Positions 7,504 through 8,917 of a stretch of DNA of 8,917 bases are shown here, piece by piece. The notes beneath the pieces are model-generated. The model made no database searches and was not told the DNA's origin. It saw only the letters and a list, made by a program, of their open reading frames with translations. This DNA is from Roseibacillus sp. (GTDB lineage Bacteria; Verrucomicrobiota; Verrucomicrobiia; Verrucomicrobiales; Akkermansiaceae), in contig PBTP01000039.1 in NCBI GenBank assembly GCA_002729275.1, positions 4,577-13,493 on the forward strand. Reading direction: 5' to 3'. The position numbers and the translations under genes were made by a program. Positions within the stretch are counted from its first letter, which is position 1. The number at the start of each line of letters is the position of its first letter.

Positions 7504-8917
7504 CTAGTCCAGATAAGCGAATTCATTGAGGTTGAAAATGACCAGGCAGACCTGTGCCAGCCCCCGGGTCCGGGCATCGACATCACTTCTCTGCAGGTCC
7601 GGAACATAGGCCTCGTATGCGGGAAGGTGCTCCCAGAATTCATAAGGCCGGCCGGTCTTCTCGGCCATCACCGTGCGCTTGATCTTCTCCGGAAAAGCCA
7701 AAGGTTCGTAGATCCTTCCCTCCTCTTCCTCCACCGCAGCCTTCCAGTGAACAAGGCAGTCCGCAATCTCTCCGGCTGAGGCAGGCCGACCGAGAGCCAG
7801 GGTGAAGGCCCGCCCCAATGCCGCCCGGTCGCTCCCGGTTTCCCCAAGGAGACGGGCCGCAAAAGCCAGAGCCCGCTCATGCACTTCCTCCGCATTAAAC
7901 AGCGTCAGGGCCTGCGGCGCGACCATCGAGGTCTCCCTCAACTCGCACGACTGATCCGGCCCCGGCTGGTTGAAAGTCTCAAGAAAGGGATCACGCAGCC
8001 CCCGCGTTTTCTCTGCATAAAGACTCCGACGGTTGCGTAGCCGCGGCAGCGGATCGGGCTCATAGACCGAGGCCGTGCCTCCCATGATCTGGCGCGGTTG
8101 GAAAGCCACCTCGCGGTTAATATCCGGCCGGGAGGGGATGCCCCCAACCTGCCGGTTCAGCTCTCCACTGACCGCAAGCATCGCGTCGCGCAGCTCCTCG
8201 GCAGTCAACCGGCGAGCAAGACCTAACGCATACAGCTGACGCCTGAGATCCTTTGCATTGAGCCGCGCAGAATTGGGATGTCGACTACTCCGCCGATAAG
8301 CCGCCGAACTGACAATCAATTCATTGAGCTTCTTTACCGACCAGCCCTGTCCCTTGAACCACGATGCAAGGTAGTCAAGGAGTTCTGGATGAGTTGGAAG
8401 GGATCCGCCCCCTCCAAAGTTGCTTGGGTTCCCTGCGATACCCCGGCCGAAATGCCAGCTCCACACCCGGTTGACCATCACTCGGGCAGCAAGGGGATTC
8501 TTTTTATCCACAATCCATTCTGCAAGCGCCAGACGCCGCTTGCCCCGGCCATCCGGAAACTTCGAAGGGGCCATCTCTCCCAATGTTACCGCTGCACTCA
8601 GCGGCCCGGGCCGCACCGGAGCTCCCCTCGAATAAATATCCCCTCCGGTGAGAATGCTGTCCTTTTCCATAACTCCTTTCCCCCACGGATTCCCCGGCAT
8701 CATGATCCGTGAGCTCACATTCTTTCGTTCGATCGTATTCCCGCTGTGTACCGCCAGAGCGATTGGCTTCGTGCGATCGAACTCCCACTGGTGCCGGGAA
8801 ATATTCTTCGCCATCCGGGCGAGGGAAGCCTCGTCCCCGGGATTCAGCCCATTGTCTCCGGTCTTTGCCTCCCCTCTCTCCTCCTTCCTGTCAGCTCTGA
8901 CCTTCTCATCCAGTTCC
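7504..8917 (-). CDS. DUF1553 domain protein (probably DUF1549/DUF1553 type), 5'-truncated by window edge
   Basis: The frame stays open from the stop at 7504-7506 to the window edge, giving 470 residues, so the ATG at 8814 is internal. The first 20 visible residues are highly charged, like the linker often found before the C-terminal domain. DUF1553 (PF07587) spans about residues 86-435. Landmarks are ILTGGDIYSRG (88-98), KRRLALAEWI (126-135), NRVWSWHFGRGI (149-160), THPELLDYLASWF (175-187) and, near the end, TSMVAPQALTLFN. The protein closes with the family-typical NEFAYLD. Full-length relatives usually start with a signal peptide, a cytochrome-like PSCyt1 domain with CxxCH and DUF1549; none of that can be seen here. 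The function is unknown. Family members are predicted to be exported and are generally encoded next to DUF1501, as here. Confidence 0.9.
   Translation of the reverse strand, partial: ELDEKVRADRKEERGEAKTGDNGLNPGDEASLARMAKNISRHQWEFDRTKPIALAVHSGNTIERKNVSSRIMMPGNPWGKGVMEKDSILTGGDIYSRGAPVRPGPLSAAVTLGEMAPSKFPDGRGKRRLALAEWIVDKKNPLAARVMVNRVWSWHFGRGIAGNPSNFGGGGSLPTHPELLDYLASWFKGQGWSVKKLNELIVSSAAYRRSSRHPNSARLNAKDLRRQLYALGLARRLTAEELRDAMLAVSGELNRQVGGIPSRPDINREVAFQPRQIMGGTASVYEPDPLPRLRNRRSLYAEKTRGLRDPFLETFNQPGPDQSCELRETSMVAPQALTLFNAEEVHERALAFAARLLGETGSDRAALGRAFTLALGRPASAGEIADCLVHWKAAVEEEEGRIYEPLAFPEKIKRTVMAEKTGRPYEFWEHLPAYEAYVPDLQRSDVDARTRGLAQVCLVIFNLNEFAYLD

Noticed and set aside
7044..7529. 161-residue open frame on the plus strand
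   Set aside because: It is antisense to the DUF1501 N-terminus, including its Tat signal, and has no independent support.
8278..8712. 144-residue open frame on the plus strand
   Set aside because: It is antisense to the core motifs of DUF1553 and is proline- and arginine-rich noise.
8812..8814. ATG at 8814 as the true DUF1553 gene start
   Set aside because: The frame continues without a stop to the window edge, and a start there would give a protein with no export signal and only the last domain.

Overview
The window looks like chromosome of a moderately GC-rich bacterium of the Planctomycetota-Verrucomicrobiota (PVC) group, most likely Verrucomicrobiota. The evidence is a set of families that are abundant in that group: a DUF1553 protein beside a Tat-exported DUF1501 protein, a secreted ThuA-like protein, and a very large exported protein with a PVC-type dehydrogenase propeller, HEAT-like repeats and a C-terminal CxxCH haem-binding domain. 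The group assignment rests on family content only; no rRNA or taxonomic marker is present.

Layout. Positions 1-1596 (+) hold the 3' part of an exo-alpha-sialidase (GH33-like) gene whose start lies outside the window. A 103-base convergent gap (1597-1699) contains a nested inverted repeat that could end transcription from both sides. Everything else is on the minus strand. In transcription order it is the 3' part of a DUF1553 gene (8917-7504, start outside the window), a DUF1501 gene (7478-6090), a 221-base gap with a hairpin, a ThuA-like gene (5868-4930), a gap with a terminator-like hairpin, and the large cytochrome-type dehydrogenase gene (4834-1700). I see no RNA gene, mobile element, CRISPR array, attachment site or origin. 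No gene-free stretch exceeds 300 bases.

How the genes may work together. The three minus-strand genes with visible starts all encode proteins with export signals: Tat for DUF1501 and Sec-type for ThuA and the dehydrogenase. The sialidase and DUF1553 N-termini are missing, but members of these families are normally exported. The picture is of an outer-compartment module for attacking complex glycans. The sialidase would release terminal sialic acids, the NPCBM-dehydrogenase-cytochrome protein could bind and oxidise sugars and pass on electrons, and ThuA-like proteins are linked to keto-sugar metabolism. The DUF1553/DUF1501 pair is a common PVC gene pair of unproven function. This joint role is inference from family knowledge and proximity. 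The sialidase is transcribed in the opposite direction and may belong to a separate unit.

The window is mostly ordinary for this group, and I did not find a clearly new system. The points most worth a second look are the tandemly duplicated C-terminal beta domain of the sialidase, the unusual domain chain of the large haem protein, and the structured intergenic hairpins.
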